Assembly (NCBI GenBank): GCA_020852535.1 | Contig: JADZAO010000015.1 | Coordinates: 1 to 26,503, forward strand | Length of the DNA: 26,503 bases | Source: Paracoccaceae bacterium | Lineage (GTDB): Bacteria; Pseudomonadota; Alphaproteobacteria; Rhodobacterales; Rhodobacteraceae | Direction: 5' to 3' | Translations under genes and position numbers: made by a program | Notes under the pieces: generated by a model | Databases searched by the model: none | What the model saw: the letters and a program-made list of their open reading frames with translations, nothing else | Told to the model about the DNA's origin: nothing | In this document: in pieces, positions 7,880 to 15,805 of the stretch | Layout: every line of letters begins with the position of its first letter | How positions within the stretch are numbered: position 1 is the stretch's first letter

Positions 7880-8893
7880 TCAACCCCCGGTATGGCTCAT
7901 ATGGCGGATCATCTGACCGGTGATAGACTGGCGAGAATAGTCAAAATCGTGGCCTTTTGGTTTGCGTCCGATGGCGTCGTGAATTGCTTGTTTCACCATT
8001 GTATCGTCGGAGCTGGCCCGCAGGGGCGTGCGCATGTCGGCCATGTCTTCTTGACCAAGGCACATGTAAAGCCTGCCCGTGCAGGTGAGGCGGACACGGT
8101 TGCAGGATTCGCAGAAGTTATGACTAAGGGGTGTGATGAAACCGACTTTTTGGCCGGTCTCTAGGATGCGTACATAACGGGCGGGGCCGCCGGTGCGCTC
8201 GTCAAGGTCGATCAGGCTGAAGCGTTCGGCCATGCGAGCGCGAAGGTCTTTGAGTGACCAGTATTGGTCGAGCCTGTTCTCGTTGCCGAGGTCCCCCATC
8301 GGCATCACCTCGATAAAGGTGAGGTCATGATCTTCACGTTCACACCATTTGAGGAGAGAAAAAAGTTCGTCCTCATTAAGGCCTTTTAGTGCTACAGTGT
8401 TGATCTTGACGCGTAGGCCTGCGGCTTTTGCTGCTTCAATTCCGTCTAGTACTTGGCCGAGACGGCCCCATCTCGTGATATCTGCAAATTTTTGTTCGTT
8501 GAGCGTGTCGAGTGAGACGTTGACGCGTTTGATGCCACAGTCGGTCAGTTCGGCGGCGTATTTGCGAAGTTGCGAGCCGTTTGTGGTGAGGGTGAGTTCG
8601 TGCAGAGCGCCGCTTGTAATATGGCGGGACATGGCTCGGAAGAAGGTCATGATGTTTTTGCGCACCAGTGGCTCACCGCCCGTGATGCGTAGTTTTTTGA
8701 TTCCCAAGTGGATGAAGATTGAGCAGAGGCGGTCGAGTTCTTCTAGTGTGAGTAGGTCGGCTTTTGGCAGGAAGGCCATGTCCTTAGCCATGCAATAGAT
8801 GCAGCGGAAATCACAGCGGTCTGTGACCGAGACCCGCAGATACGAGATCGGGCGGGAAAAGGTATCAATGAGTGGTCCTATCTGGTTGGCCAT
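7880..8893 (-). CDS. moaA: GTP 3',8-cyclase (molybdenum cofactor biosynthesis protein MoaA)
   Basis: MoaA is a radical-SAM enzyme that converts GTP to 3',8-cyclo-7,8-dihydro-GTP, the first step of molybdopterin synthesis in the cytoplasm. Both Fe-S sites are visible in its 337 residues: the N-terminal radical-SAM CxxxCxxC (Cys27, Cys31, Cys34) and the C-terminal cluster motif in FCESCNRVRLTCTG. The SAM-binding GGEP motif follows, and the protein ends in the conserved Gly-Gly tail needed for catalysis. No strong Shine-Dalgarno site precedes the ATG. No other moa or mob gene is adjacent. It lies 70 bases after glmS on the same strand and could be read through from it, but that pairing looks incidental. 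A small inverted repeat (GGTTG/CAACC) overlaps the stop codon and may be a weak terminator. Confidence 0.95.
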   Translation of the reverse strand: MANQIGPLIDTFSRPISYLRVSVTDRCDFRCIYCMAKDMAFLPKADLLTLEELDRLCSIFIHLGIKKLRITGGEPLVRKNIMTFFRAMSRHITSGALHELTLTTNGSQLRKYAAELTDCGIKRVNVSLDTLNEQKFADITRWGRLGQVLDGIEAAKAAGLRVKINTVALKGLNEDELFSLLKWCEREDHDLTFIEVMPMGDLGNENRLDQYWSLKDLRARMAERFSLIDLDERTGGPARYVRILETGQKVGFITPLSHNFCESCNRVRLTCTGRLYMCLGQEDMADMRTPLRASSDDTMVKQAIHDAIGRKPKGHDFDYSRQSITGQMIRHMSHTGG

Positions 8894-8963
8894 AATTCAT
8901 AACTAAGAACTTGCCGATGGACCCGCAAGCGTTGAATCATCGGTTTATCGGTTCAGTTTGCGT

Positions 8964-10781
8964 TCATTCTACTGTGACCGATTTTGCAAGATTGCGAGGC
9001 TGATCGACATCAGTGCCCTTGGCGATGGCTGTGTGATAGGCGAGGAGTTGGGCAGGTACTGCATAGAGGATCGGGGCAAAGGCGGGGGGCATTTCGGGCA
9101 TGGTTAGGGTTTTCCAAGTACCTGTGCCTGCCTCGGCTACGCCTTGGGCATCAGAAATCAGCATCACCTTGCCGTTGCGTGCCATGACTTCTTGCATGTT
9201 CGATACGGTCTTGTCGAAAAGCGCGTCGCGCGGAGCCATGACAATCACGGGAACTGCGGCGTCGATTAAGGAGATGGGACCGTGTTTTAATTCGCCAGAT
9301 GCGTAACCTTCGGCGTGTATATAGCTGATTTCCTTTAATTTTAAGGCGCCTTCGAGGGCGAGTGGGAACATCGCCCCGCGTCCGAGAAAGAGGATGTCCT
9401 GAGCCTTGGCCAGATCGTCGGCGATAGTCGCGATGGTCGTTGAAAGCGACAACGCGTTGTTTATAAGACCTGGTAGGTTGCGCAAGGCTTGTAGATGTGC
9501 GGTGAGGGTCGTGGCGTCGATGTTGCCACGGTCGAGGGCTGCTTTCAGTGCTAGCAAGGCCAACACCGTTAATTGGCAGGTGAAGGCCTTGGTTGAGGCG
9601 ACTCCGATTTCTACGCCAGCAAGAATGGGTAGTGACAGGTCGCTTTCGCGAGCGATGGATGAGGTCGAAACGTTTACGACCGATACGACCCGAGCGACTT
9701 TGTTACGCGTATAGCGCAGGGCGGCCAATGTGTCGGCGGTTTCGCCTGACTGGCTGACGAAGAGCGCCCATGAGTGGGGAGATAGGGGAGGCTCGCGGTA
9801 GCGGAATTCGGAAGCCACGTCGATTTCGGCAGGTAGGCCCGCGATCTGTTCGAACCAGTATTTTGCTACATGGCAGGCGTAGGAAGCCGTGCCACAGGCG
9901 ACCATCGTAATGCGGTCGACAGTTGAGAAGTCGATACCCTCAGGCAGGCACAGCTCGCCCTTATCCGTGGTGTAATGCTTGAGCGCATCGGTGATGACTA
10001 CGGGTTGTTCGGCAATTTCCTTGGCCATGAAATGCTTGTAACCGGCTTTTTCGACACGCGTTTCCTCAACCTGGATGCGGGTTTTTGGACGGTTGACGCG
10101 GCGGTTCTCAGCGTCGAAGATTTCAGCGCCCTTGCGGGTGATTACGGCCCAATCCCCTTCTTCTAGATAGGTGATACGGTCGGTCATTGAGGCCAGCGCG
10201 ATGGCATCGGAACCGACGAACATCTCGCCTGCGCCATGACCGATAACGAGTGGGCTGCCCTTGCGGGCGGCGATTATTAGGTCGTCATGGCCGTCAAAGA
10301 GGAAACAGAGCGCGAAAGCACCGCGCAGGCGTTGGAGTGTTGCGTGAGCAGCCGCGACCGGTGTCATGCCAGAATCCATGAAGCGTTGCGCGAGAAGGAC
10401 GATGGTTTCGGTGTCGGTTTGGGATTCTTGTGTGTAGCCACTGGCAGCGAGATCTTCGCGGAGATCAAGGAAATTTTCGATAATGCCGTTATGAACTACA
10501 GCTACGGGGCCTGCTTTGTGTGGATGGGCATTGGTTACGGTGGCTGCACCATGCGTTGCCCAGCGGGTGTGGCCGATGCCAGCTTTTCCGGCTAAGGGTT
10601 CATAGACCAGCAGGTCGGACAGGTTCACTAGCTTTCCTACAGCGCGGCGGCGGTCAAGACGGCCTGCGTTGACGGTGGCGATGCCTGCGGAGTCATAGCC
10701 GCGATATTCGAGGCGCTTAAGCGCTTCTACCAGCAGGGGGGCAGCTTCGTGATTGCTTAGGACGCCTATAATTCCACACAT
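8964..10781 (-). CDS. glmS: Glutamine--fructose-6-phosphate aminotransferase (isomerizing)
   Basis: GlmS makes glucosamine-6-phosphate from fructose-6-phosphate and glutamine, the entry to amino-sugar and cell-wall precursor synthesis. At 605 residues it is full length. The mature N-terminal nucleophile Cys2 (MCGIIGV) begins the class II amidotransferase domain, with RGYDSAGIAT and HTRWATHG following. Two SIS sugar-isomerase domains come next (FVSQSGETADTL; then LKEISYIHAEGY and ELKHGP), and the C-terminus ends in the usual LAKSVTVE. The ATG directly abuts the stop codon of glmU (no bases between), with AAAGGA inside the glmU end serving as ribosome site, so the two are probably translationally coupled. 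No glmS ribozyme is visible, nor is one expected outside Firmicutes-type bacteria. Confidence 0.97.
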   Translation of the reverse strand: MCGIIGVLSNHEAAPLLVEALKRLEYRGYDSAGIATVNAGRLDRRRAVGKLVNLSDLLVYEPLAGKAGIGHTRWATHGAATVTNAHPHKAGPVAVVHNGIIENFLDLREDLAASGYTQESQTDTETIVLLAQRFMDSGMTPVAAAHATLQRLRGAFALCFLFDGHDDLIIAARKGSPLVIGHGAGEMFVGSDAIALASMTDRITYLEEGDWAVITRKGAEIFDAENRRVNRPKTRIQVEETRVEKAGYKHFMAKEIAEQPVVITDALKHYTTDKGELCLPEGIDFSTVDRITMVACGTASYACHVAKYWFEQIAGLPAEIDVASEFRYREPPLSPHSWALFVSQSGETADTLAALRYTRNKVARVVSVVNVSTSSIARESDLSLPILAGVEIGVASTKAFTCQLTVLALLALKAALDRGNIDATTLTAHLQALRNLPGLINNALSLSTTIATIADDLAKAQDILFLGRGAMFPLALEGALKLKEISYIHAEGYASGELKHGPISLIDAAVPVIVMAPRDALFDKTVSNMQEVMARNGKVMLISDAQGVAEAGTGTWKTLTMPEMPPAFAPILYAVPAQLLAYHTAIAKGTDVDQPRNLAKSVTVE

Positions 10782-12134
10782 TCATATATCATCCTTTTTG
10801 ATGGCCTTGATGGCGCGTAGGCGTTCGTAGAGTTTGGTGGCAAGGCCGGATTTGTTGACTTGGCGGGCACGACCAATGGCGAGTGCTTCGGCGGGTACGT
10901 CTTGGGTGATGACCGATCCGCTGGCGGTTAGCGCGCCGTCACCGACGGTTACTGGGGCGACCAGCATGGTGTCGGAGCCGATGAAGACGCGTTTTCCGAT
11001 GTGGGTGCGGTGTTTCATTACACCATCGTAGTTGCATGTCACGGTGCCAGCGCCGATATTGGTGAAATCTCCCACGTTCGCATCCCCGATGTAGCTCAGG
11101 TGGCCGACTTTCACGCCTTCGTTGAGGACGGAGTTCTTGATTTCTACGAAGTTGCCGATATGGACATACTCGGCCAGTTCTGCGCCGGCGCGGAGACGGG
11201 CAAAAGGTCCGACATCAGCGCCACGGCTGATATGGCAGTCTTCGAGATGGCAGAATGCTTTGATCTCGGCTTCAGATTCGATGGTGACGCGGGGGCCAAA
11301 GACTACATTCGGGCCGATGACTGCATCGCGGCCGATGGTGGTGTCTAGCGCAAAGAACACGGTTTCAGGGGCGATAAGGGTGACGCCATTCTCAAGCGCC
11401 TTGGTGCGGGCGTTGGTTTGAAAAGCGGCTTCGGCTTTTGCAAGTTCGGCGCGGGTGTTGATGCCCATTGTTTCGGCCTCGTCACAAAGGACGAGACCAG
11501 CTGAAAGCCCTTCGGCACGGGCGAGGGCGATGATGTCAGTTAGGTAGTATTCACCTGCGGTGTTGGTATTGCCTACTTTGTGGCAGAGATGAAATAGGGT
11601 TGCCGCATCGGCGCAGATCACGCCAGAATTACAAAGGGTTATCGCGCGTTCTTCCTGATTGGCATCTTTATATTCGACGATGCGCTCAAGTGTGTCGTCC
11701 TTGGCTATAAGTCGTCCGTAGCGCCCCGGATCGACGGCGTTGAAACCCAGCACGACCACCGCGTGACGTTTACGCGCATCTAGCATGGCTGCAAGCGTTT
11801 GGGTGCGCACGAAAGGCGTGTCTCCGTAAAGCACGATGGTGTCACCGGTGGCACCCGCCATTGCTGTTTCGGCCTGTAAGACAGCATGGGCGGTACCGAG
11901 CTGTTTTGTCTGATGTGCGATCAGGGCGGTGTCATCGAAGGCGCGAGCGGCTTTGCTCACGGCCTCGGAACCGTGGCCTGTGACGACGACAATACGTTCG
12001 GGGTCGAGCGCCTGACCTGCCGCCATCGCATGATGCAGTAGGGGTGCGGCACCGAGACGATGCAGCACCTTGGGTAGATCGGAATTCATTCGTGTGCCTT
12101 GTCCTGCGGCTAGAATGATGAGCGAAATCTGCAT
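10782..12134 (-). CDS. glmU: Bifunctional UDP-N-acetylglucosamine pyrophosphorylase / glucosamine-1-phosphate N-acetyltransferase
   Basis: GlmU acetylates glucosamine-1-phosphate and then couples it to UTP, giving UDP-GlcNAc for peptidoglycan and lipopolysaccharide. Its 450 residues are a normal length. The N-terminal nucleotidyltransferase motif LAAGQGTRMNSDLPKVLH is intact, and GEYYLTDI and NSGVI mark the uridylyltransferase active site. The C-terminal half is a left-handed beta-helix of hexapeptide repeats with GPFARLRAG and GAGTVTCNYDG for the acetyltransferase site. The ATG at 12134 has a clear AAAGGAG ribosome site. It is the first gene of the minus-strand glmU-glmS unit. A broken gph-like gene lies divergently upstream. 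Confidence 0.97.
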   Translation of the reverse strand: MQISLIILAAGQGTRMNSDLPKVLHRLGAAPLLHHAMAAGQALDPERIVVVTGHGSEAVSKAARAFDDTALIAHQTKQLGTAHAVLQAETAMAGATGDTIVLYGDTPFVRTQTLAAMLDARKRHAVVVLGFNAVDPGRYGRLIAKDDTLERIVEYKDANQEERAITLCNSGVICADAATLFHLCHKVGNTNTAGEYYLTDIIALARAEGLSAGLVLCDEAETMGINTRAELAKAEAAFQTNARTKALENGVTLIAPETVFFALDTTIGRDAVIGPNVVFGPRVTIESEAEIKAFCHLEDCHISRGADVGPFARLRAGAELAEYVHIGNFVEIKNSVLNEGVKVGHLSYIGDANVGDFTNIGAGTVTCNYDGVMKHRTHIGKRVFIGSDTMLVAPVTVGDGALTASGSVITQDVPAEALAIGRARQVNKSGLATKLYERLRAIKAIKKDDI

Positions 12135-12211
12135 GCTGCTCCTTTCTTTATTGTTGCGCTCGTTTTACGCCCAAAGGACGGTTCTGCAAAGGGCAGCTTT
12201 TCACATGAGGT

Positions 12212-12540
12212 TACGTGGTGTTGCAAGAAAAACGGACGGGAGATTTTGACCTTGACGGTACGTTGGTTAATATTTCGGCGAATTTTATGGCTGCGGCCAA
12301 TGCCTTTTTTCGCAGTCTAGGGCATGGTGACATGCTTGGTGCAGACAATACGCCGACCGTTTTTCATGGCGGGGAGAGCATGTAGCGGCTGGGTGAAAGC
12401 GACGCGGTGATGATTGATATGCATTATTTGGTTTTTGGAGGTCTATGCTGAATTGATTGATACGCATACGCGGTTTTATCTTGGTGTGCTTGTGGCTTTG
12501 GAGGTATTGTGGTGTGGTGGCAATCTTTCAGGGAAAGATC
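12212..12540 (+). pseudogene. Broken HAD-family phosphatase (phosphoglycolate phosphatase-like, gph)
   Basis: Haloacid dehalogenase motif I is plain at 12242-12262 (DFDLDGT, with the nucleophile Asp codon at 12248-12250), followed by a helical cap start (SANFMAAANAFFRSLGHGDML) and a FHGGESM segment. The frame is then cut by TAG at 12383-12385. A further stretch, ELIDTHTRFYLGVLVALEVL, which matches the expected later cap/core sequence, lies in the +1 frame from about 12438, so there is at least one frameshift. HAD motifs II-IV are absent. No clean start codon precedes motif I. In related bacteria, from memory, a gph-type gene sits next to glmU, which supports the identity. The remnant is surely non-functional as a phosphatase. 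Confidence 0.8.
12523..12539. promoter_or_regulatory. Perfect 7-bp inverted repeat upstream of nuoA, possible operator
   Basis: ATCTTTC at 12523-12529 and GAAAGAT at 12533-12539 flank a 3-base centre, about 135 bases before the nuoA start. It could be a regulator site for the nuo operon or a chance palindrome in the decayed gph remnant. No known regulator motif was recognised. Confidence 0.25.
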
Positions 12541-12577
12541 TTTGTGGTAGCCATGTCTTTTCTGATGCCCTTTGGTT

Positions 12578-12594
12578 GACCCCGCGAAGGGGTC
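12578..12594 (+). other. GC-rich hairpin in the nuoA leader
   Basis: GACCCC (12578-12583) pairs with GGGGTC (12589-12594) around a GCGAA loop; two flanking G-T pairs could extend it. No T-run follows, so it is not a standard terminator. It may be a leader structure of the nuo transcript or the remains of the terminator of the broken upstream gene. Confidence 0.35.
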
Positions 12595-12660
12595 GGAGTA
12601 AATGATGCCACAAGAGAAAAAGTGGCCAGTCAGTGGTCGCATCTCGTCAGTCGACAGCCG

Positions 12661-12666
12661 AAGGAG
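12661..12666 (+). promoter_or_regulatory. Ribosome binding site that fixes the nuoA GTG start
   Basis: AAGGAG stands six bases before GTG at 12673. Together with the family N-terminus (DPLLREYLPI) it rules out the upstream ATG at 12622, which lacks a ribosome site. Confidence 0.8.
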
Positions 12667-12672
12667 CGCCAC

Positions 12673-13038
12673 GTGGACCCTCTTCTCCGCGAGTATCTTC
12701 CGATCATAATTCTACTTGCCTTAACCGTGGGCCTTGGTCTTGTTATGATGGCCTCATCGGCGATCATCGCCGTTCGCAATCCAGACCCTGAAAAAGTGTC
12801 GGCCTATGAATGTGGATTCAATGCCTTCGATGATGCGCGGATGAAATTTGACGTGCGATTTTATCTCGTGTCGATCCTGTTCATCATCTTTGATCTCGAA
12901 GTGGCCTTCCTGTTTCCTTGGGCTGTTGCATTCAGCGATATGTCTATGACAGGGTTCTGTTCGATGATGGTGTTTTTGGCCGTGTTGACCGTCGGTTTTG
13001 CCTATGAATGGAAAAAAGGAGCGCTGGAATGGGCGTGA
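12673..13038 (+). CDS. nuoA: NADH-quinone oxidoreductase subunit A
   Basis: NuoA is a small membrane subunit of complex I at the quinone-chamber end of the membrane arm. This 121-residue protein shows three hydrophobic helices and the highly conserved loop SAYECGFNAFDDARMKFDVR, then the acidic helix FIIFDLEVAFLFPWA. The start is GTG, set by the AAGGAG site six bases upstream. It is the first gene of the nuo operon. Its stop codon lies inside nuoB (10-base overlap), which implies translational coupling. The operon promoter should lie in the preceding 150-200 bases, amid the remains of the HAD-phosphatase gene, but I could not pick a convincing promoter. Confidence 0.96.
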   Translation: MDPLLREYLPIIILLALTVGLGLVMMASSAIIAVRNPDPEKVSAYECGFNAFDDARMKFDVRFYLVSILFIIFDLEVAFLFPWAVAFSDMSMTGFCSMMVFLAVLTVGFAYEWKKGALEWA

Positions 13039-13562
13039 GCACTTCCGCCAATCATGCAGGGGCCGACCAAGAGATTGCTACGCAAGCGTTGAACCGTGAG
13101 TTGCAGGATAAGGGGTTCATTCTTGCCGCGACTGAGGATGTCATCAATTGGGCGCGGATTGGATCGTTACACTGGATGACATTTGGTTTGGCTTGTTGTG
13201 CGGTTGAGATGATGCATACTTCGATGCCTCGCTATGACCTTGAACGTTTTGGTGTTGCGCCGCGTGCCAGTCCGCGTCAGTCGGATCTGATGATCGTGGC
13301 GGGTACGCTGACCAACAAGATGGCCCCTGCTTTGCGCAAGGTTTATGATCAGATGCCGGAGCCGCGTTATGTGATTAGCATGGGGTCCTGCGCTAATGGC
13401 GGTGGGTATTACCATTACAGCTATTCCGTGGTGCGTGGCTGTGATCGGATCGTTCCGGTCGATATCTACGTTCCAGGTTGCCCACCCACGGCTGAAGCGC
13501 TGCTTTACGGCATTTTGCAATTGCAGCGAAAAATCCGTCGTACCGGTACTAGTACCCGCTGA
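13029..13562 (+). CDS. nuoB: NADH-quinone oxidoreductase subunit B
   Basis: NuoB (PSST) holds the terminal [4Fe-4S] cluster N2, which hands electrons to quinone. The cluster ligands are visible: the tandem cysteines in FGLACCAVEM, the Cys in SMGSCANGGG and the Cys in VPGCPPTAEALLYG. The protein is 177 residues from the ATG at 13029, a usual length. AAGGAG seven bases before that ATG supports it over the in-frame ATG at 13008, which lies deep within nuoA. The N-terminal dozen residues (MGVSTSANHAGA) are variable in the family. It overlaps nuoA by 10 bases and is followed nine bases later by nuoC. Confidence 0.97.
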   Translation: MGVSTSANHAGADQEIATQALNRELQDKGFILAATEDVINWARIGSLHWMTFGLACCAVEMMHTSMPRYDLERFGVAPRASPRQSDLMIVAGTLTNKMAPALRKVYDQMPEPRYVISMGSCANGGGYYHYSYSVVRGCDRIVPVDIYVPGCPPTAEALLYGILQLQRKIRRTGTSTR

Positions 13563-13571
13563 GGAAGAATA

Positions 13572-14171
13572 ATGTCTGAAGCCCTGCAAGAACTCGCGGC
13601 CCATTTGACTTTGAAGTACCCCGATGCGGTGCTCGGCCATGCTGTGGCATTCGGCGAGTTGACGGTTGAACTGGTGCCCTCGCATCTCGAAGCCTTCGTC
13701 GATTTTTTGTTGATCGACAGCGCCTGTCGTTTTTCTTCGCTGGTCGATATTACAGCCGTAGACCATCCTGAGCGCGAGAAGCGGTTCGAGGTGGTCTATC
13801 ATTTTCTCTCAATGTACCAAAACCACCGTATCCGTGTGAAATTGGCAATTGGCGAGACGGATATGGTGCCTTCGCTGGTTGAGATTCATCCTTCGGCCAA
13901 TTGGTTTGAGAGGGAAGTCTTTGATATGTTTGGTATCTTGTTTTCAGGTCATCCCGACTTGCGTCGCATTCTGACAGATTACGGCTTTCGTGGTTTCCCG
14001 CTGCGTAAGGATTTTCCGACCACTGGTTATACCGAGGTCCGTTATGACGAGTCGCAAAAGCGCGTCGTCTACGAAGCCGTTAAGCTGGTGCAAGAGTATC
14101 GTCAGTTTGATTTTATGAGTCCGTGGGAAGGTGCCGAATACATTCTTCCCGGCGACGAGAAGAGGGTCTGA
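13572..14171 (+). CDS. nuoC: NADH-quinone oxidoreductase subunit C
   Basis: NuoC (30-kDa subunit) is part of the peripheral arm next to NuoD and NuoB. The protein is 199 residues. The family signature is intact: ANWFEREVFDMFGILFSGHP, then LRRILTDYGFRGFPLRKDFP. A GAGGAAG ribosome site lies just before the ATG. It is a separate gene, not fused to nuoD as in E. coli. The next functional gene, nuoD, lies 425 bases on, an unusually wide gap for this operon that is filled by a sulfotransferase-like remnant. Confidence 0.97.
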   Translation: MSEALQELAAHLTLKYPDAVLGHAVAFGELTVELVPSHLEAFVDFLLIDSACRFSSLVDITAVDHPEREKRFEVVYHFLSMYQNHRIRVKLAIGETDMVPSLVEIHPSANWFEREVFDMFGILFSGHPDLRRILTDYGFRGFPLRKDFPTTGYTEVRYDESQKRVVYEAVKLVQEYRQFDFMSPWEGAEYILPGDEKRV

Positions 14172-14176
14172 TTACG

Positions 14177-14524
14177 GTGGGTGTAGAGCTGATATTCCTG
14201 TTTTGCGTTGGCGTGAAAAAGGTGGGTACATCGTGGATGTACCGCTTTTTGTCGTGTCATCTGCACAGCATTAAAGAATTGAATTGTTTTGACAGGGTCG
14301 GGGCGATCCGTGTGGGTCGTGCATATGACTATGTTGTCACCACCCGTTTGTGTGCAGCTCTCGGTTTTTTGCGCTTTTGGGTGCAGTTGCAGAAGAAGAT
14401 GATGGGTGTGCTAGGTCTTACTGCTGAGCCCGCTGATTTTGGCAAGCGGGTTCATGAGAGTATTTCGATTGCCTTGGACCAAGGGCTTCGTGTCCGTGCG
14501 CAAACGGCGCTGTGTATGCAATAA
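14177..14524 (+). pseudogene. Truncated sulfotransferase-like remnant between nuoC and nuoD
   Basis: An open frame of about 115 codons begins just after nuoC; GTG at 14177 is a possible start. Its first 40 residues, especially FCVGVKKVGTSWMYRFLS and SIKELNCFD, resemble the 5'-phosphosulfate-binding N-terminus (GxxKxGTSWLYxxL...KELHYFD) of bacterial sulfotransferase-domain proteins. The remainder resembles nothing I know and is far too short for the usual fold of 200-300 residues: the 3'-phosphate-binding region is missing. I read it as an internally deleted remnant. It could instead be a shortened, still-expressed small protein, since no stop interrupts the frame. Confidence 0.5.
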
Positions 14525-14596
14525 GAATTTTATTGTCTTGCTGTTTTGGGAGCTTTCGGACAGCTGGCGTAGAAACATGATCGAGGTTCACGGACG

Positions 14597-15805
14597 ATGG
14601 ATGGCAGTTTGAACGACGCTCTGATCGGCGAGCAAAAAATCCGCAACTTTAATATCAACTTCGGCCCGCAGCATCCTGCGGCGCATGGGGTTCTGCGTTT
14701 GGTGTTGGAACTGGATGGTGAAGTCGTGGAACGCTGTGATCCACACATCGGCTTGCTGCATCGCGGGACTGAGAAGCTGATGGAAAGTCGGACCTATTTG
14801 CAAAATCTGCCTTATTTTGATCGGCTCGACTATGTGGCACCGATGAATCAAGAGCATGCTTGGTGTTTGGCTATTGAGCGGCTGACCGGTACTGTAGTGC
14901 CGCGTCGTGCTAGCCTGATCCGAGTACTTTATTCAGAAATTAGTCGTATTTTGAACCATCTTTTGAACGTTACTACGCAAGCGATGGACGTTGGTGCGCT
15001 TACGCCGCCACTATGGGGATTTGAAGAACGCGAGAAACTGATGGTATTTTACGAGCGGGCATCTGGGTCGCGTTTGCATGCGGCTTATTTTCGGCCCGGT
15101 GGTGTACATCAAGATCTGACCGAAGCATTGATCAACGATATTGATGAATGGGCGGATTATTTTCCCAAGGTACTGGATGATATTGATACGCTTTTGACCG
15201 AAAATCGCATCTTCAAACAGCGTAACGCTGATATTGGTGTGGTGACGGAAGAAGACATTCAGAAATGGGGCTATTCTGGTGTGATGGTGCGCGGGTCGGG
15301 CCTTGCATGGGATTTGCGCCGTAGTCAGCCATATGAGTGTTATGACGAATTCGACTTCATGATCCCCGTAGGCAAAAATGGCGATTGCTATGATCGTTAT
15401 CTCTGTCGCATGGCAGAAATGCGTGAGTCGACGAGAATCGTTAAGCAGGCGATAGCCAAGCTGCGCCTTGAAAAGGGTGACGTTTTAGCGCGAGGTAAAA
15501 TTACGCCGCCCAAGCGGAGTGAGATGAAGACTAGCATGGAAGCGTTGATCCATCACTTCAAACTCTACACCGAGGGCTTCCATGTTCCGGCGGGCGAGGT
15601 CTACGCTGCTGTCGAGGCGCCTAAGGGTGAGTTTGGCGTTTATCTTGTGGCCGACGGGACCAATAAACCCTACCGTGCCAAGATCCGCGCCCCGGGTTTT
15701 TTACACTTGCAATCAATGGATTATATCTGCAAGGGACATCAGCTTGCTGACGTTTCTGCCATCATCGGTACGATGGATGTCGTGTTTGGGGAGATTGATC
15801 GTTAA
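14597..15805 (+). CDS. nuoD: NADH-quinone oxidoreductase subunit D
   Basis: NuoD (49-kDa subunit) forms the quinone-binding pocket with NuoB. The 402-residue protein carries the signature NFGPQHPAAHGVLRLVLELD near its N-terminus, the LHRGTEKLME segment, the FRPGGVHQDL segment, and a C-terminal FLHLQSMDYICKGHQLADV region ending in the conserved arginine (GEIDR). Its length is standard for the unfused form. The ribosome site before the ATG is weak (CGAGG, some distance upstream). Its stop overlaps the nuoE start by one base (TAATG), so nuoE is likely coupled to it. Confidence 0.97.
   Translation: MDGSLNDALIGEQKIRNFNINFGPQHPAAHGVLRLVLELDGEVVERCDPHIGLLHRGTEKLMESRTYLQNLPYFDRLDYVAPMNQEHAWCLAIERLTGTVVPRRASLIRVLYSEISRILNHLLNVTTQAMDVGALTPPLWGFEEREKLMVFYERASGSRLHAAYFRPGGVHQDLTEALINDIDEWADYFPKVLDDIDTLLTENRIFKQRNADIGVVTEEDIQKWGYSGVMVRGSGLAWDLRRSQPYECYDEFDFMIPVGKNGDCYDRYLCRMAEMRESTRIVKQAIAKLRLEKGDVLARGKITPPKRSEMKTSMEALIHHFKLYTEGFHVPAGEVYAAVEAPKGEFGVYLVADGTNKPYRAKIRAPGFLHLQSMDYICKGHQLADVSAIIGTMDVVFGEIDR

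Noticed and set aside
10782..10800. Possible glmS ribozyme or riboswitch before glmS
   Set aside because: glmS abuts glmU with no untranslated leader, which leaves no room for such an element.
12578..12594. Hairpin considered as an intrinsic terminator
   Set aside because: No T-run follows on either strand, so it was kept only as a leader hairpin of unknown role.
12622..12672. Upstream ATG start for nuoA
   Set aside because: It has no ribosome site, and the added residues are not found in NuoA; the GTG at 12673 has AAGGAG and the conserved N-terminus.
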